DNA from: Pseudomonas profundi
GTDB lineage: Bacteria > Pseudomonadota > Gammaproteobacteria > Pseudomonadales > Pseudomonadaceae
DNA: 64,000 nucleotides
Direction of reading: 5' to 3'
NCBI RefSeq assembly: GCF_008638305.1
Contig: NZ_VTPZ01000001.1
Location: forward strand, 310,001-374,000
A program made the translations under genes and the position numbers. The notes beneath the pieces are model-generated. The model was given only the letters and a program-made list of their open reading frames with translations. It ran no database searches and was not told where the DNA came from. Positions 26,592 to 35,977 of this stretch are shown in pieces (within the stretch, counting starts at the first letter, position 1; every line of letters begins with the position of its first letter).

Positions 26592-27582
26592 ATTCGGCTG
26601 GCCCCTGGTATTCCTGCTGCTACCGCTGCCCTGGCTGGTGCGGCGCTTCGCCCCGCCTGCGCAAAATCGTCCGGCTGCGCTGCAGGTGGCGTTCATGTCC
26701 AGATTGCAGGCCGTTCAGCCAGAAACAGCCGAGCCCGGCGTGCGACGCACCCCCTGGCCGTTTTTACTGATATGGCTGTTGTTATTGAGCGCAGCAGCCC
26801 GGCCCCAGCTCCTCGGGGACCCGCTACCCATGGAGGTCACCGGCCGCGACATGATGCTGGCAATCGACCTGTCAGGCAGTATGGAATTTCGTGATATGCA
26901 GATTGATGGCGAAGAGGCGGACCGGCTGAGCCTGGTAAAGCAGGTGGTGGGGCAGTTTATCCAACGCCGTCACGGAGACCGTATGGGCCTGATCCTGTTC
27001 GGGTCCCAGGCGTATGTGCAGGCGCCGCTAACGCATGATCGCGACAGCGTCCGGAAATGGCTCAAGGAGTCTTTTATCGGGCTAGCCGGCCGCCAGACAG
27101 CGATCGGTGATGCCATCGGCCTGGCCATCAAGCGACTGGAGCAGCAGCCTGCCGAACGCCGCGTGTTATTGCTGATAACCGATGGCGCCAACAACGCGGG
27201 CCGCATCAGCGCCGTTCAGGCTGCCAGGCTAGCAGCCGAACGGCAGATCCGCATATTTACCATAGGCATCGGAGCCGAGACTCAGCACCAGCACCAGCCA
27301 GCTGATACCAGCGCGTTGCTCATCTCCGAGCGCGACCCGTCTGTCGAGCTGGACGAAGGCACGCTCAAGGAAATCGCGCTGCTGACCGGCGGCGAGTATT
27401 TCCGTGCCCGCGACAGCGAAAGCTTTGAAGCGATCAATCAGGAGCTGGACCGGTTGGAGCCGGCATTGCGCGAAGGGCGAACCCAGCGCCAGAACCTGCC
27501 GCTGTACCCCTGGCCATTGGGCTTCGCATTGATCCTGAGCATGGCGTTGACCGGTTGGTATCGGAGGTCAAATGTGGCTTGA
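26584..27582 (+). CDS. batA: vWA domain membrane protein, BatA type
   Basis: 332 residues. Helices lie at about 4-20 and 58-73 and near the C-terminus (WPLGFALILSMAL), with a vWA domain between the second and last. The MIDAS motif is intact (D95-L-S-G-S99, then TAIGDAI and DGANNAG). This is the layout of BatA of the Bacteroides aerotolerance and Francisella MoxR operons, whose products are linked to stress tolerance of the envelope. The start at 26584 overlaps the upstream stop; a further upstream start at 26554 lacks support. It overlaps the next gene by 11 bases. Confidence 0.88.
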   Translation: MFEFGWPLVFLLLPLPWLVRRFAPPAQNRPAALQVAFMSRLQAVQPETAEPGVRRTPWPFLLIWLLLLSAAARPQLLGDPLPMEVTGRDMMLAIDLSGSMEFRDMQIDGEEADRLSLVKQVVGQFIQRRHGDRMGLILFGSQAYVQAPLTHDRDSVRKWLKESFIGLAGRQTAIGDAIGLAIKRLEQQPAERRVLLLITDGANNAGRISAVQAARLAAERQIRIFTIGIGAETQHQHQPADTSALLISERDPSVELDEGTLKEIALLTGGEYFRARDSESFEAINQELDRLEPALREGRTQRQNLPLYPWPLGFALILSMALTGWYRRSNVA

Positions 27583-29365
27583 GTCTTTGACCGGTTTCAG
27601 TTTTTCGCGGCCTGTCTGGCTGCTTGCGCTGCTACCGGCGCTGGCGCTGTGCTGGCTGGCCTTTCAGCACGCATATCGGGGCTCGGGATGGGAATCCGTG
27701 CTGCCTGTGCATCTGCAGCGCTGGCTATTGCGACGTTCACCCGGTGGGGCCAATCGCAGGCGTTTTCTGTTGCTGGCATGCTGCTGGGTGATGGCGATAC
27801 TCGCATTGGCGGGCCCGTCGCGCGAAATAACGACGCCATCGGTGCCCCAGGCTCAACCGAGCGTACTGATCGTGCTCGACGTGTCGCACAACATGCTTTC
27901 AGATGACCTGCGGCCTACCCGGCTGACCCGTGCCAAGCGCAAGATACGTGACATCCTGGCTCTGCCTGATGACTATCAGGTAGGCCTGGTCGCCTATGCC
28001 GGAAGCGCACACCGCGTCACACCGTTGAGTAACGACCCCGCAACCCTCACCAGCCTGCTACAGGCGCTGGAGCCCGCAATCATGCCGTCGTCCGGGCGCG
28101 ACCTGGATCAGGCGCTGCAACTGGCGCGCGACAGCATCAGCGAGCTGCCACGCACGACCCGCGTGCTGCTGCTCACCAGCGGGGCCAGCGACACGGAACT
28201 GGCCGCCCTCGACCAACATGCCGAAGCCCTGGGCGAACAACTCGCGGTGCTGGGTGCAGGAACCCTTGAGGGCGCGCCCGTTGCGCTGGAGCAAGGCGGA
28301 TTCATGCGTGATGACCAGGGCCGTATAGTGTTGCCCCGGCTTAATGCCCGCGAGTTGGCCAGTACGGTCCGCCGGCATGGCGCTAGCTATCAGGGGATGA
28401 CCCTGGACAACCGCGACCTGCAGCGTCTGTTATCTGCGGCGCGTCCTTCCAGCGAGGCCGGCAATGGCGAACCGGGCAGATCGATCCAGGACTACGGTGC
28501 CTGGCTGGCGCTGTTGTTGCTACCGCTGGCCGCACTCGGTGCCCGGCGCGGCTGGTTGGGTCTACTGCTCTGCGTTGCTCTGCTACCGGCGCCAGCCGAG
28601 GCTGACTGGGCAGATTATTGGCAGCGTCCCGATCAACAGGGCGCCGCCTTGCTTGAACAGCAACAACCGGAAGCTGCAGCGGAGCAATTTGAAGATCCCG
28701 CCTGGCGTGCCTGGGCGTGGTATCAGGCAGGTGACTATCGGCAGGCAACCGAGGCCTACGCCGAACAGCTGAACAGGCAACCCGAGGATGCCGACAGCCA
28801 CTTCAATTACGGTACTGCCCTGGCCATGAGCGGGCGCTATCCCGAGGCGCTCGAGGCCTTTGAACAGGCGTTGACCCGGGATCCTGAGCATCATCCTGCG
28901 CGTCATAATCGCGACAAAATCGAAGCCCTGCTCGAAGAACAGCAGCGCCAACAGGCGGAGCAGGAGAATGACAGCGAGGCCGGAAAGGTAAACCCTGGCG
29001 ATCCCGCCGAGCCAGCCCCCAACCAGGCTCAGCCCAGCGAAATTCCACAACCTCCGCCTGCGGACACCCGCGGCGATGAAGACGTGCGAAATGGCCAGTC
29101 CGCACCATCGGCCGGCACTGAAAATGACGCAGGCACGACGCTTGATGCTCAGCAGGGCGATTCGAGCAGTGCGCCGCAGGGCAATCAAAGTGACAATGGA
29201 GCGCCTGGCGAAACCAATGCCTCTGCGACCTCCCCGGACGGGATGCACAATGAACAACAACAGGCGCTTGATCAGTGGCTCGAAGCGATCCCCGACGAGC
29301 CGGCCGAATTGCTACGGCGCAAGTTTCTGTACCAATATCAGCAGGGTAAGGAAGCGCAGCCATGA
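27572..29365 (+). CDS. batB: vWA + TPR membrane protein (BatB-BatC type fusion)
   Basis: 597 residues. Two helices (about 14-30, 64-80) precede a vWA domain of about 95-290, and a helix near 308-335 follows. TPR repeats lie at about 375-445 (YAEQLNRQPEDADSHFNYGTALAMSGRYPEALEAFEQALTRDP), then a long Gln/Glu/Asn/Ala/Pro-rich low-complexity stretch (about 445-565) and a short conserved end. It fuses what are BatB and BatC in other bacteria. The MIDAS reads D103-V-S105-H-N107: the third position, normally Ser, is Asn, so metal binding may be weakened. It overlaps batA by 11 bases and batD by 4. Confidence 0.87.
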   Translation: MWLESLTGFSFSRPVWLLALLPALALCWLAFQHAYRGSGWESVLPVHLQRWLLRRSPGGANRRRFLLLACCWVMAILALAGPSREITTPSVPQAQPSVLIVLDVSHNMLSDDLRPTRLTRAKRKIRDILALPDDYQVGLVAYAGSAHRVTPLSNDPATLTSLLQALEPAIMPSSGRDLDQALQLARDSISELPRTTRVLLLTSGASDTELAALDQHAEALGEQLAVLGAGTLEGAPVALEQGGFMRDDQGRIVLPRLNARELASTVRRHGASYQGMTLDNRDLQRLLSAARPSSEAGNGEPGRSIQDYGAWLALLLLPLAALGARRGWLGLLLCVALLPAPAEADWADYWQRPDQQGAALLEQQQPEAAAEQFEDPAWRAWAWYQAGDYRQATEAYAEQLNRQPEDADSHFNYGTALAMSGRYPEALEAFEQALTRDPEHHPARHNRDKIEALLEEQQRQQAEQENDSEAGKVNPGDPAEPAPNQAQPSEIPQPPPADTRGDEDVRNGQSAPSAGTENDAGTTLDAQQGDSSSAPQGNQSDNGAPGETNASATSPDGMHNEQQQALDQWLEAIPDEPAELLRRKFLYQYQQGKEAQP

Positions 29366-31029
29366 AATCGCTACTGTTATTACTTGCTCTGTTAACGCTG
29401 CCCACCTGGGCATGTGCCTCGTTGCTGGCCAGTGTCGACCGCACCCGGCTGATCGAGGGCGACACCCTGGAGCTGACGCTCGAAACGCCACAGGCCAGCC
29501 GGTCGACGCGGCCGGACTTCAGCCCGCTGGAGGAACATTTCCGCATTCAGAGCACCCGGCAGCTCAACCTGGTCAGCCAGGCCAATGGCACGGCTCAGCG
29601 CACTACCCGCTGGGTGGTTACCCTGACGCCCAAGCGCACCGGTTACGTCGCGATACCGCCGCTCAGCCTGGGCGACTCGAAAAGTGAACCGATCGGGCTG
29701 CAGGTGCTTACTGCCGCTCAGGCCGCACAGGACTCAGTTGCGCAGCTGGCTCCCATATTCATCGACAGCGAAGTCGATGTAGAGAACCCCTATGTGCAGG
29801 CGCAGGTGTTACTGACGCTCAGGGTTTACCATTCGGTGTCGCTGTACGATGACTCGACCCTGAGCGGATTGGAAATTCCCGATGCACGGGTGGAGACGCT
29901 CGGCCCGGCACAGCAGTCGGAACAATTGATCAATGGTGTGCGCCACGGTGTCATTGAAGTCCGTTACGCAATCTATCCGCAGCAAAGCGGCACGCTGGAG
30001 ATCCCCTCGCAGCTATTCAGCGCCACTACCTTGCAACCCGTGGATCCCTCCGCCCGATTCTCGGCGCGCACCGGTCGGCTGGTGCAGGTGCGCTCGCCAA
30101 GCATTCTGTTGAATGTGCGGCCCGTGCCGGACGACTATCCGTCCGGAGCGTCATGGATACCGGCCAGCGAGCTCACCCTCACCCAGCACTGGCAGCCTGA
30201 CCCGGGTACCGACCTGATCACCGGCGAACCCCTTACCCGCACCCTGACCGTGGAAGCCCAGGGCCTGAGCGCCAGCCAGTTGCCCATTCTCCACAGCCTG
30301 GTGCCAGGCACGGAGAAACATCTGCGTCAATATACGGACCAGCCCAAGCTGGAAAACCACACCCGCGACAACGGTATCCGCGGCGTCCGCCAGGACAGCG
30401 CTGCGCTGGTGGCTCAGGCCGAAGGCGTGTTCCATGTGCCTGAGCTGCAACTGTATTGGTGGGACACGACACAAGACCGGCTGCGTACCGAGCGGCTCGA
30501 CAGCGTCACCCTGAATGTCAGCGGGCTGGACAATGTCGGCCCGTCGATCAGCGAGCCGGGTATTGCAGACACAAGCGGCGTGGCGGGCCCCACGATCTGG
30601 CCCTGGCAGCTTGCCAGTCTGCTGCTCAGCATCGCCTTGAGCGTATGCCTGTTGCTGCTCTACCGCGCGCGGCGGGCCCTACATGAGGGCGACATAATCG
30701 AAGAAGAAGAGATCCTTGGCGAGGAACATCAGGGTAATCCCCTCGGGGATCTGCAGATCGCCTGTCGCGCCAACCACCCCGCAGAAGCCCGCAAGGCGCT
30801 TGAGGCCTGGGCGCGGCAACAGCACAGCGAAGGCCTGATAGCCCTGACCCAGCATAATCAGGAGCTTGCCGATGCGCTGGATGAACTCAACGCCTCCCTG
30901 TTCGGCCAGACCGAAAGCCCGTGGCGCGGCAAGCCACTCTGGCGCGCTGTTCGCATGACCATCCAGAGCCGCCAGCGCGCAGCCGAAGCACCGGCTGATC
31001 CACTTGGTTCGCTTTACCCGGACGTTTAG
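29362..31029 (+). CDS. batD: BatD-like membrane-anchored beta-domain protein
   Basis: 555 residues. The signal peptide (MKSLLLLLALLTLPTWACA) is followed by a long periplasmic, beta-rich region of Ig-like repeats (opening LLASVDRTRLIEGDTLELTLET, typical of BatD), one C-terminal membrane helix (about 414-434, IWPWQLASLLLSIALSVCLLLLY) and a cytoplasmic tail that starts acidic (EEEEILGEEHQG). Last gene of the MoxR/vWA operon; ATGA overlap with the TPR gene. Known BatD proteins are needed for oxygen tolerance or virulence in some species, without a molecular role. Confidence 0.87.
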   Translation: MKSLLLLLALLTLPTWACASLLASVDRTRLIEGDTLELTLETPQASRSTRPDFSPLEEHFRIQSTRQLNLVSQANGTAQRTTRWVVTLTPKRTGYVAIPPLSLGDSKSEPIGLQVLTAAQAAQDSVAQLAPIFIDSEVDVENPYVQAQVLLTLRVYHSVSLYDDSTLSGLEIPDARVETLGPAQQSEQLINGVRHGVIEVRYAIYPQQSGTLEIPSQLFSATTLQPVDPSARFSARTGRLVQVRSPSILLNVRPVPDDYPSGASWIPASELTLTQHWQPDPGTDLITGEPLTRTLTVEAQGLSASQLPILHSLVPGTEKHLRQYTDQPKLENHTRDNGIRGVRQDSAALVAQAEGVFHVPELQLYWWDTTQDRLRTERLDSVTLNVSGLDNVGPSISEPGIADTSGVAGPTIWPWQLASLLLSIALSVCLLLLYRARRALHEGDIIEEEEILGEEHQGNPLGDLQIACRANHPAEARKALEAWARQQHSEGLIALTQHNQELADALDELNASLFGQTESPWRGKPLWRAVRMTIQSRQRAAEAPADPLGSLYPDV

Positions 31030-31064
31030 CCACTCGTCCCCCGCCGGGAACCGCCTTTCTGTTA

Positions 31065-31085
31065 GGGCTTCTATAGGTGAAGCCC
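31065..31085 (+). terminator. Small hairpin after batD
   Basis: GGGCTTC-TATAGGT-GAAGCCC, a perfect 7-bp stem 36 bases after the batD stop and 38 bases before the SDR start, without a T-tract. It is either a weak stop for the Bat operon or a leader structure of the SDR gene. Confidence 0.4.
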
Positions 31086-31122
31086 ATGCGGCGCCAGTAT
31101 CAAGGCGCACTCAGGAGGATTA

Positions 31123-32139
31123 ATGAAAATCAAGCTCAAACCCTTGAATGAACAGGTAATCGTGCTGACCGGTGCTTCCAGCGGCATCGGCCTGGCCACT
31201 GCCCGAGCAGCGGCAAAGGCCGGCGCAAGGCTGACGCTGGTGGCGCGCAATGAGCAGGTGCTGGATGAAGTCGAGCGTGAACTGGCAGCTGGCGACAAGG
31301 TCATGCACGTGGTCGCTGACGTCGGCAAGCGCGAAGACCTTGAACGCGTCGCCAGTGAGACGGTTAATCGCTTCGGCGGCTTTGACACCTGGATCAACAA
31401 CGCCGGCAGTTCTGTCTGGGGACGCATGGACGAGGTCAAGGACGAAGACGTCCATCGGGTCATGCAGACCAACTTTTGGGGCACCCATTACGGCTCGAAC
31501 ATTGCCGTGCGGCATCTGCGCAACAAGGGCGGCGCCTTGATCAATATCGGTAGCCTCGAATCCGCAGCGCCCCTGCCATTGCACGCGGCGTATAGCGCGA
31601 GCAAACACGCAGTAAAGGCCATGACCGACTCCTTGCGCGTGGAGCTGGCCCGGTCCGGCTCGCCAGTATCGGTTACGCTGGTCAGGCCTCCGGCGATCAA
31701 CACGCTGTTCAATGATCACGCGAAAAGTTATCTGGGCAGTGCACCAACCTTTCCACCGCCTGTGTATTCCCCCGAGGTGGTAGCGCGCAGCATCTTGCAC
31801 GCCTGCGAACATCCCCGTCGGGATATCTATATCGGCAACTCGAAGATGTTCACCCGCATGGCGCAACTCGCGCCCAGGCTGACAGACATGATGAACGCCA
31901 ACATCATTTACGATGTGCTGCACAGTGGCAGGCGCGACCGTCATCGCCAGGGCAGCTTGCACAACGCCGACGTAGGCAAGGTGACGGATGGACAGGCCAG
32001 CGGGGACTATCCGGGTCGAGTGCACAAATGGAGCTTTTACGCCTACGCTTCACGTCATCCCCTGCTGTTGACAGCGGTGGCCGCAGCCGCTGTTACGCTG
32101 GCTGCTGGGGTAAGGAAAAGCCGTCAACGCCATCATTAG
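31123..32139 (+). CDS. Short-chain dehydrogenase/reductase with C-terminal membrane anchor
   Basis: 338 residues, classical SDR. The NAD(P) loop is TGASSGIG (16-23), then NNAG (92-95), catalytic Ser144, and Tyr157-x-x-x-Lys161 (YSASK). Arg42 after the second strand suggests NADP preference. The first 250 residues are the SDR domain. The remainder has a basic linker and a C-terminal hydrophobic helix (PLLLTAVAAAAVTLAAGV), so it is probably membrane-attached. AGGAGG lies 3-4 bases before the ATG. Substrate unknown. It stands alone after the Bat operon and is followed by a strong terminator. Confidence 0.87.
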   Translation: MKIKLKPLNEQVIVLTGASSGIGLATARAAAKAGARLTLVARNEQVLDEVERELAAGDKVMHVVADVGKREDLERVASETVNRFGGFDTWINNAGSSVWGRMDEVKDEDVHRVMQTNFWGTHYGSNIAVRHLRNKGGALINIGSLESAAPLPLHAAYSASKHAVKAMTDSLRVELARSGSPVSVTLVRPPAINTLFNDHAKSYLGSAPTFPPPVYSPEVVARSILHACEHPRRDIYIGNSKMFTRMAQLAPRLTDMMNANIIYDVLHSGRRDRHRQGSLHNADVGKVTDGQASGDYPGRVHKWSFYAYASRHPLLLTAVAAAAVTLAAGVRKSRQRHH

Positions 32140-32183
32140 TGCCCTGCCCTGTGCGAAACGCCCGATGCGTTTAGCGCAGACAT

Positions 32184-32214
32184 AAAAAAGCCGCTCACAG
32201 AGAGCGGCTTTTTT
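32184..32214. terminator. Bidirectional intrinsic terminator
   Basis: A6-GCCGCTC-ACAGA-GAGCGGC-T6. It serves both the SDR gene (+) and the convergent RND gene (-). Confidence 0.92.
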
Positions 32215-32227
32215 ACGACACAGTCAA

Positions 32228-34582
32228 TTACTTACCGCGCAGCTTCTCCGGACGAATCAGGAAACGTGCCAGCGCTGGCAACAGCCACAGGGCGCCGAAC
32301 ATGTTCCACAGGAACATGAAGGTCAACAGAATGCCCATATCAGCCTGGAACTTGATCGCAGAGAAGATCCAGGTTGCTACACCGATGGCCAGGGTGAAGC
32401 CGGTAAAGGTCACCGCCTTACCAGTGGTTTTCAGCGTCTCATAGTAGGCTTCCTGCAACGGCAGTCCCTGACGCAGATAGGTCTCCAGTCGGCTGTAAAT
32501 ATAGATGCCGTAGTCGACACCAATACCCACACCCAGGGCGATTACCGGCAGGGTTGCTACCTTCACGCCTATTCCCAGGAATGCCATCAACGCGTTGGCC
32601 AGCACCGATGTCAGCGCCAGCGGGATGATGATACACAGCACCGCACGGATCGAGCGGAAGGTGATCAGACACATCAGGATAACCACCACGTAGACCGTGA
32701 TCAGCATCTTGGTTTGTGACTTCTCGATAACCTCGTTGGTGGCTGCTTCGATACCTGCGTTACCCGCTGCCAGTTTGAATTCCAGCTGGTCAGTGTTGTA
32801 TTCCTCGGCGAAGGCTTCCACTTCCCCGGTGACACGCTCAAGCGTATCGGCCTTGTGGTCGTTGAGGAACAGCATGACCGGGACCAGAGAACAGGAGGAA
32901 TTGAACATGCCCGACGGCGCACGGCTGATCGCATTGTTCAGGTTGTCCTGGTTACGCGACAGCGTTTGCCATTTCAGGCTGCCCTCGTTGTTACCCATGA
33001 TCACCTGCTTGGCAACGCTCACCATCGACACGGCAGACTGCACACCTGGCAGATTCACCATGCGCCATTCCAGCTGGTCGATCGCGTCCATGGTCTCGTA
33101 GGTCGAGCACATTTCCGGCGGAGTGCTGACCATGACGACCAACACGTCCGAACTCGTGGAATAGTTGCTGATGATGAAATCGTTATCCAGGTTATAGCGC
33201 GAGTCCGCACGCAACTCCGGTGCACCCGGATCAAGGTCACCGATCTCGACCTTCTGACCATGATAAATACCGAAACCGAAGGCCAGGATTGCCAGCACCA
33301 CGGAAATCGGCGCAACGGTCGGGTGCGCAAACTTGGCGACGGTCAGCCAGAGTTTCTGCGGGCGCGATGCCATATTGCGGTTGCGTTCCACGGCGCGCTT
33401 GCTGATGCCGATATAGGACATGAGCACCGGCAGCAGGATCAGGTTGGTCAGAATGATTACCGCCACACCGACCGACGCAGCAATACCCAGCTCGCGGATG
33501 ACTTCAATCTGGATCAACAACAGTGTCAGGAAGCCAACGCCGTCAGACAGCAGCGCAACGATACCCGGGATGTACAGCGACCGGAAAGCACGGCGTGCCG
33601 CAGTCGGAGCATCCTCGGCCGTAGCATATTCGATGGCCATACCGTTGATGATCTGCACACCGTGGGAAATACCGATGGCAAACACCAGGAACGGGACCAG
33701 GATCGAATAGGGATCCAGGCCGTAGCCCAGCGTGCGCAACAGACCCAGCTGCCAGACGACCGCAATCACCGAACAGATCAGTGCCGTGAGCGAGCTTTTC
33801 ACACAGCGGGTAAACATCAACAACAACACGAATGTGATGAGCAGCGCCGCGCCGAAGAACATCAACACCTTGATGATGCCTTCAATCAGGTCACCGACCT
33901 TCTTCGCGAAACCAACGATGTGAACGCTGATGTTCGGGTTTTCTTCCTGGAACTCGGTACGGATCTTCTCTTCCAGCAGGCGCGAGAATTCACCGTAGTC
34001 CAGGCGGATCTGCTCGCTCTGGTCTTCAGGGTTCGGATAGGTTTCCTGTAGCGGTACTTCAATGATCGTCGACTTGAAGTTGTTCGCTACCAGGCGGCCG
34101 ATCTCGCCCGACTTGAGGATGTTGGTTCGCAGTTCGTTGAGGTCATCTTCGGTCAGATAGGCTGGTCGGTTAGCAACCGGACCGCCATCGAAACCGTACT
34201 CGGTTACTTCCGTCCAGCGTACATTGGGCGTCCACAGCGAGCGCATGCTGGAACGATCAACACCGGGCAGGAAGAATACCTCGTCATTGATACGCTTGAG
34301 CGTCTCCATGTACTCGGTAGAGAAGATATCGCCGTCCTCGATGGCAACCGCGATACGGATCGAGTTGCCCAGGTTGGCCATCTCGTCCTGGTGCTCAATC
34401 ATGTTGACGATGTAGGGATGCTCGAGAGGAATCATCTTCTCGAAGCTTGTGTCCGGCTTGACCTGCGCTGCCTGATACCCCAGAAAGAGGGTAACCAGTA
34501 AGAAGAACAGCATTACGACCAGCCGGTTATTGAAGATCAACCGCTCGATAAACGGAGCGGTTTCCTGATGATGTTTGGACAT
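32228..34582 (-). CDS. RND-superfamily (MMPL/SSD-type) exporter
   Basis: 784 residues with two repeats, each one helix, a periplasmic domain and five helices. The first helix is at about 20-38; helix bundles are at about 230-390 and 620-770. The sequence (PDTSFEKMIPLEHPYIVNM, FVLLLMFTRCVKSSLTALICS, GVGVGIDYGIYIYSRLE-like GLGVGIDYGIYIYS) is that of the MMPL/HpnN-like group, not AcrB pumps. Such genes commonly pair with a YCF48-like protein, as here (24 bp downstream of it), and with DUF1329/DUF1302 proteins in many gammaproteobacteria; a lipid or hydrophobic-substrate role is suspected. No periplasmic adaptor is present. Substrate unknown. Confidence 0.87.
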   Translation of the reverse strand: MSKHHQETAPFIERLIFNNRLVVMLFFLLVTLFLGYQAAQVKPDTSFEKMIPLEHPYIVNMIEHQDEMANLGNSIRIAVAIEDGDIFSTEYMETLKRINDEVFFLPGVDRSSMRSLWTPNVRWTEVTEYGFDGGPVANRPAYLTEDDLNELRTNILKSGEIGRLVANNFKSTIIEVPLQETYPNPEDQSEQIRLDYGEFSRLLEEKIRTEFQEENPNISVHIVGFAKKVGDLIEGIIKVLMFFGAALLITFVLLLMFTRCVKSSLTALICSVIAVVWQLGLLRTLGYGLDPYSILVPFLVFAIGISHGVQIINGMAIEYATAEDAPTAARRAFRSLYIPGIVALLSDGVGFLTLLLIQIEVIRELGIAASVGVAVIILTNLILLPVLMSYIGISKRAVERNRNMASRPQKLWLTVAKFAHPTVAPISVVLAILAFGFGIYHGQKVEIGDLDPGAPELRADSRYNLDNDFIISNYSTSSDVLVVMVSTPPEMCSTYETMDAIDQLEWRMVNLPGVQSAVSMVSVAKQVIMGNNEGSLKWQTLSRNQDNLNNAISRAPSGMFNSSCSLVPVMLFLNDHKADTLERVTGEVEAFAEEYNTDQLEFKLAAGNAGIEAATNEVIEKSQTKMLITVYVVVILMCLITFRSIRAVLCIIIPLALTSVLANALMAFLGIGVKVATLPVIALGVGIGVDYGIYIYSRLETYLRQGLPLQEAYYETLKTTGKAVTFTGFTLAIGVATWIFSAIKFQADMGILLTFMFLWNMFGALWLLPALARFLIRPEKLRGK

Positions 34583-34606
34583 CCAGTTTCTCCTGGCGTG
34601 TAATTA

Positions 34607-35785
34607 TTATTGGACCGCGGGCGTACCGGCCGCAGGAATTCTGTCAGCTGCAGAACCGTTCTGCGGCATCCCGGTCGAATCACCCTTCACTGCGCCACGT
34701 TGGCCAAGCAGCAACAGATTGCCGTTATCCAGTACCGTGGCTGTTGCCAGAGCAGCCCGGTCGGGACGGCTTGCTACAGTGAAAGTGCGGCCTTGGTCGT
34801 CACTGGTTACAACGAAGCCCCCAGCACCCACCACGACGACCTTGCCATCCTCGGAATAATCGCCACCAGACAATGTGGCTTCCAGCGGACCATTGTGCGG
34901 AGTCATCAGTGTGACCTCCTCCCAGGTATCGCCGAAATCCTCGGAACGGAACATGTTGCCCCGTAGCCCCCAGGCCAGCACTACGTTCGGCTCGCCAGTA
35001 CCCGAGACGCCAAACAGCGACCCGTCATAGGGCAAGTCTTCAATGGCTTCCCAGGTATCGCCGTAGTCCGCAGAGCGGAACATCATGCCGAGCTCGCCCA
35101 CCATGAACAGGCCTGTCTCGGGAATCTCAGCGATGGCGTTGTAATGAAAGCCGTCTTCGTTATCGATTTCGTAGGTCAAGTCATCCCAGGTCTGTCCGCC
35201 ATCATCAGTGCGCAGGAACAGACCATAGGCACCTGCAGCAAAACCCGTGCGGGTATCCCGGAACCAGACATCCATCAGCGGTTTTTCCAGCAGGCCCGGG
35301 CCATCAGGATCGACCTCGTGCTCCAGCTCCGGGTCACGGTACTGGATGGTCCAGCTTTCGCCTGCATCACTGGTATGCAGGATCAGCGAGTCATGGCCCA
35401 CTGCCCAGCCATGGGTTTCGTCGACAAAATCGACAGCTGTAAGCAACTGCCGGGTAGGAACCGGAGCCTGTTGCCAGCTTTCGCCTTTATCGTCGGAATA
35501 GAGAATGTGGCCACGGGAGCCAACCGCCACCAGGCGATCACCCGCGCGATCAACGTCCAGGAGCAGCGCGGAGCTGGCCTTGGGTGTCATGACTGCTGCA
35601 CTGGTTGCAGGTTCCTGCGCTTCCTGCGCTACAGCAACTGGAGCCGAAATACTGGCAAGCACGACGGAGAGGCCCAAAGCGGCCAATACCTGACGTGTTA
35701 ATGATTGTTTGCCACCCTGAGCGAGCTGACCGGGAAAACCGGCCGGACGACAGGATGAAGCGCGCCGCTTGATGGGCTTACGCAT
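34607..35785 (-). CDS. YCF48-related Asp-box beta-propeller protein, exported
   Basis: 392 residues. A long basic N-region and hydrophobic core (QVLAALGLSVVLASISAPVAVAQ) make a signal peptide cut near 54. The mature part is a beta-propeller with repeated Asp-box motifs (SDDKGESW, SDAGESW, TDDGGQTWDD, SADYGDTWE, SEDFGDTWE, SDDQGRTF). In plants and cyanobacteria YCF48/HCF136 helps assemble photosystem II; bacterial relatives like this one travel with RND exporters and have no known function. The GGGGGAG ribosome binding site 6 bases upstream supports the 35785 start. Probably an operon with the following RND gene. Confidence 0.88.
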   Translation of the reverse strand: MRKPIKRRASSCRPAGFPGQLAQGGKQSLTRQVLAALGLSVVLASISAPVAVAQEAQEPATSAAVMTPKASSALLLDVDRAGDRLVAVGSRGHILYSDDKGESWQQAPVPTRQLLTAVDFVDETHGWAVGHDSLILHTSDAGESWTIQYRDPELEHEVDPDGPGLLEKPLMDVWFRDTRTGFAAGAYGLFLRTDDGGQTWDDLTYEIDNEDGFHYNAIAEIPETGLFMVGELGMMFRSADYGDTWEAIEDLPYDGSLFGVSGTGEPNVVLAWGLRGNMFRSEDFGDTWEEVTLMTPHNGPLEATLSGGDYSEDGKVVVVGAGGFVVTSDDQGRTFTVASRPDRAALATATVLDNGNLLLLGQRGAVKGDSTGMPQNGSAADRIPAAGTPAVQ

Positions 35786-35977
35786 ACATCACTCCCCCTT
35801 ATTCTTATAGGAACCCCTACCCAGATGGCAGGAGTCCCAATACTAACGGGGAATAACAAGCGGTAACAACGGCCCCTCCGTTATCTTTTGTTAACCATCA
35901 CAATGATAGGGTCCGTCTCACAACAAGGCAGAACACCAGATTGCACGCCCGCCTCCGAAGAGGCGAACGGGCTGGCT

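Noticed and set aside
32855-34051. 398-codon frame antisense to the RND exporter
   Set aside because: Gln/His/Arg-rich shadow sequence without start signal; the RND frame is clearly the coding one.
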